A stretch of 64,000 bases of DNA, taken from assembly GCA_034932685.1 (NCBI GenBank), contig JAYFOM010000015.1, forward strand, positions 1 to 64,000, read 5' to 3'. A program made the translations under genes and the position numbers. Shown here one piece after another: positions 61,720 to 64,000 of the stretch (its first letter is position 1; the number at the start of each line of letters is the position of its first letter). The notes beneath the pieces are model-generated. The model was given only the letters and a program-made list of their open reading frames with translations. It had not been told where the DNA came from and searched no databases. The stretch is from JAQUCI01 sp034932685 (GTDB lineage: Bacteria; Bacillota_I; Bacilli_A; Erysipelotrichales; Erysipelotrichaceae).

Positions 61720-62101
61720 CAGTATCTTCCTCCTTATTTATTACGATACTCACTTCATCCTTATTATCTTTTCTTAATATTTCTTCAAGCCAAGCCTTTA
61801 TCCTGGCTATGTTTTCAACGATAAAATCAATTAATTCCTTAAAGGCTTTTTTACCGTAATCGTGAACTGTATCTATTGTATGACTAATTGTAACAACCGT
61901 GTTTAGTGGAACTTGCAATTGCTGAAGACTTTTATCAACAGTATCGATCGTACTATTTACTTTTGTTAATGATGCGTTTAAGTTATTGACAAATGTGATC
62001 ATCTTACGCAATAACACAAAAAGAAATATCAATGCGACACATCCAAGTACCGGTAGTAATTTTTGGCTGATATCAGCTAATATTACCAATAGTTCATCCA
62101 T
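61709..62101 (-). CDS. DUF948 protein (YtxG-like)
   Basis: A 130-aa protein with an N-terminal membrane segment (about 15-33) and a chemotaxis-receptor-like helical part, LTKVNSTIDTVDKSLQQLQ, matching DUF948/YtxG. The family is part of the general-stress ytxGHJ operon in Bacillus. It lies after murC and before ccpA, as in Bacillus. GAGGTG precedes the ATG. Confidence 0.88.
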   Translation of the reverse strand: MDELLVILADISQKLLPVLGCVALIFLFVLLRKMITFVNNLNASLTKVNSTIDTVDKSLQQLQVPLNTVVTISHTIDTVHDYGKKAFKELIDFIVENIARIKAWLEEILRKDNKDEVSIVINKEEDTDVQ

Positions 62102-62144
62102 TAGTTCACCTCTGTTTTAATTATAGACTTCTATGAAAATATTT

Positions 62145-63452
62145 TCAACGCTTTTGATTGTCCTTTACAAGGTTACTTAGTCCATATATGTCTTTACTAG
62201 ACATAAAAAGATAGACTGCAGGTCCCATTTCAGCTAATAGTGCAGCATCATTCGCATTTTCATCAACAACAAACGACCCAGGTATGCGATCTTGTAGATA
62301 TGTTATATCAATATCAATACCATCCTCTTTATCATCAATTGATGTGAAAGGACATAAGCAAACCACATCCGCAATACTTAATGTCTTCGCAAATTCATCC
62401 GCAAAATGATATACTCGTGAAACTCGATGCGGTTTAAATATAGCGATAATTTTACGATTGGGATAACGAGTTTTTGCTGCTCTGATAGTAACTGCTATTT
62501 CTGTTGGATGATGAGCATAATCATCAATAAAGATATTATCACCAATCTCTTCGATCACAAATCTTCTTTTAACACCTTTAAATGAAGCTAAACCATCATT
62601 GATGATCAAAGGGTCTTTATTGAGTAATATCCCTGTTGTGATAACTGCTAAGCTGTTCCAAAGCAAATGCCGACCAACAAATGGTAGATCAAAACTACCA
62701 AAAAGTTTATTCTGATAAATAACATCAAAACGCATATGATCAACAGCCTCAAATATGTTGACAGCTCTTACATCATTATCAGGATTTTCACCATAATAAT
62801 AATGCGCTTTCTCAATATTAAGCGCTCTGACTTTTACATCATCACCAAATAGAATCAATCCTTTTTTTACTTGCTGAGATAATTGCTCATATGCCAAAGC
62901 GTAATCTTCTTCGCTTTTAAAATAATCGACATGATCAATATCAACATTAGTAATGATAGCGTAATCTGGTTTATAAGCTAAGAAATGACGTTGATATTCA
63001 TCAGCTTCAATGACCATGTTTTGCGCATTATCGTCAATGTGTCCACTACCATCACCTATTAAATATCCAACTGGACTATCATAGCCCAACATCGCAGCTA
63101 ACATACCAGTAGTGGTAGTTTTTCCATGTGATCCAGCTACCGCAAAACTCTGATAATTACTTATGAACTCACCTAAAAAGTCATGATAATGCCAACTTGT
63201 GATATCATTGTGTTGTTTTAAAGCACTAACTTCACAAAAATCATCTTTAAAAGCATTACCGATGATTACTTTCATGCCGTCTTTAATGTTGTTTGCATCA
63301 AACGGAAATATCGCTATATTTCTTTTACGTAGTTCTTCTTCTGTAAAAAAGTGACGATCTAAATCAGAACCACATACCTCATGACCCAAATCATACAAAA
63401 TACATGCTAGAGCAGCCATTCCTGCTCCTTTTATTCCAATGAAATAATACAT
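62145..63452 (-). CDS. murC: UDP-N-acetylmuramate-L-alanine ligase
   Basis: A 435-aa Mur ligase adding L-Ala to UDP-MurNAc. Rossmann domain: YYFIGIKGAGMAALA and HEVCGSD; ATP loop GSHGKTTTTGML; central NVDIDHVDYF; C-terminal FIDDYAHHPTEIAVT and FKPHRVSRVY. I start at MYYFIGI, because AGGGGTGA lies five bases before it; a GTG three codons upstream is inside that site. It demonstrates peptidoglycan synthesis. Confidence 0.96.
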   Translation of the reverse strand: MYYFIGIKGAGMAALACILYDLGHEVCGSDLDRHFFTEEELRKRNIAIFPFDANNIKDGMKVIIGNAFKDDFCEVSALKQHNDITSWHYHDFLGEFISNYQSFAVAGSHGKTTTTGMLAAMLGYDSPVGYLIGDGSGHIDDNAQNMVIEADEYQRHFLAYKPDYAIITNVDIDHVDYFKSEEDYALAYEQLSQQVKKGLILFGDDVKVRALNIEKAHYYYGENPDNDVRAVNIFEAVDHMRFDVIYQNKLFGSFDLPFVGRHLLWNSLAVITTGILLNKDPLIINDGLASFKGVKRRFVIEEIGDNIFIDDYAHHPTEIAVTIRAAKTRYPNRKIIAIFKPHRVSRVYHFADEFAKTLSIADVVCLCPFTSIDDKEDGIDIDITYLQDRIPGSFVVDENANDAALLAEMGPAVYLFMSSKDIYGLSNLVKDNQKR

Positions 63453-63463
63453 ACTGATCACCC

Positions 63464-64000
63464 CTAAAAGTCAAACAAGCTAGGTTGGTTGTCGACTTCA
63501 AATTTCTCTTCTTCACTTAAATCTGATTTATGTAAAACACTTTTTTTATCTTGTTGCGCTGTTTCATCTTTTGTTTTACTGCTAACTTCCTCTTCTGGAA
63601 TTGTTTTAGTCTTTATCTCACTATTTGAAATTGTTTCAATTACTTCATTAATTATTTCTTGATCTTTATTGTACAAATTTTCAGTTATTGCTTGATCATC
63701 AATTTCACTAATTCCTTCATCAAAATCATCCTTAATCATCTCTGCAAGATCAATATTCACAATTGGTATCTGTTGATCATCTATCACACTTACTTTACTA
63801 ATTTTTGATTGGATATCTAATCCATATATTGGTGATATTATCGTTCCAATTGCACTTGTGTTTTTAATTGCGTTTACACTTGGTTTATACTCCGTCTTCT
63901 TTGGTTGATGTTTTTCATCAACACCAAACATCGGACTTATAATCGGAGTAAATTGATAGTCTTTATCTTCATATCCTACGTATTCAATACTTGGTTGCTC
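63464..64000 (-). CDS. Unidentified protein with SP(I/M)(Y/F)G motifs, 5' end outside the window
   Basis: The frame stays open from the stop at 63464 to the right edge (at least 178 residues), so the Met at 63931 is probably internal. Two short motifs recur: IISPMFGVD and IISPIYGLD, about 34 residues apart. The rest is acidic and low in complexity, ending QPSLFDF. In Bacillus the gene before murC is sftA, whose long N-terminal linker, as I recall, has similar SPIYG-type motifs, but no FtsK motor is visible here. Function unknown. Confidence 0.7.
   Translation of the reverse strand, partial: EQPSIEYVGYEDKDYQFTPIISPMFGVDEKHQPKKTEYKPSVNAIKNTSAIGTIISPIYGLDIQSKISKVSVIDDQQIPIVNIDLAEMIKDDFDEGISEIDDQAITENLYNKDQEIINEVIETISNSEIKTKTIPEEEVSSKTKDETAQQDKKSVLHKSDLSEEEKFEVDNQPSLFDF

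Noticed and set aside
1..64000. CRISPR arrays, tRNA or rRNA genes
   Set aside because: No regularly spaced direct repeats and no cloverleaf-like or rRNA-like stretches were seen in the intergenic gaps, all of which are shorter than 300 bases.

Overview
This is a gene-dense, AT-rich stretch of core chromosome from a Gram-positive of the Bacilli / Erysipelotrichia / mollicute-related radiation. Three things support that placement: gene order close to the Bacillus one in many blocks, Gram-positive 5' regulatory RNAs (T-boxes, and candidate L20, L19 and S4 leaders), and strong Shine-Dalgarno sites. Wall-synthesis genes (murC, a MurJ/YtgP-type flippase, mltG, ezrA) mean the cell probably has peptidoglycan. 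TGA serves as a stop (for example deoC and pepF), so the code is the standard bacterial one and not the Mycoplasma code. I cannot name the genus. No intergenic gap exceeds 300 bases, and I see no tRNA, rRNA, CRISPR array, prophage or insertion sequence.

Layout. Almost everything is on the minus strand. 0-5 kb: tig, lon and engB behind a promoter with a CIRCE operator, plus a helical hypothetical gene. 5-10.6 kb: nagA-deoC, an M3 oligopeptidase, a nucleotidyltransferase-fold protein and a GT4 glycosyltransferase. 10.6-13.4 kb is the only accessory-looking patch: a membrane protein, two divergent HTH regulators (one a LexA/CI-like repressor without its catalytic dyad) and a LytTR regulator with a membrane partner. 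13.5-22.3 kb: fmt, a sugar-phosphate SIS protein, rpsT, malic enzyme, serine dehydratase, holA-comEC-comEA and greA. 22.3-32 kb follows the Bacillus order udk-mltG-(DUF1292)-ruvX-ireB-alaS-recD2-mnmA. 32-38.6 kb: rmuC, a five-gene chain joined by 4-nt overlaps (radical SAM, rdgB, DUF1461, trmL, membrane protein), then infC-rpmI-rplT. 38.7-51.3 kb: tag-xerC-trmFO-topA-dprA-rnhB-rbgA-lepB-rplS-trmD-rimM-khpA-rpsP-ffh, then thiI. 51.3-64 kb: nifZ-ezrA-rpsD, the flippase, a lipoprotein, a VanZ-RDD protein, tyrS, ccpA, YtxH/YtxG-position proteins, murC and a partial gene.

How the parts work together. Most genes serve translation (ribosomal proteins, tRNA modification and charging, SRP), DNA maintenance (TopA, XerC, RecD2, HolA, Tag, RuvX) and envelope growth. 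Regulation visible in the DNA includes HrcA/CIRCE control of chaperone and protease genes, T-boxes with specifiers GCU (alaS) and UAC (tyrS), ribosomal-protein leaders, an AUU start codon for infC, and a CcpA homologue that may link to amino-sugar and deoxynucleoside catabolism. comEA, comEC and dprA suggest a DNA-uptake apparatus. The least explained region, and the best place to look for something new, is 10.6-13.4 kb.
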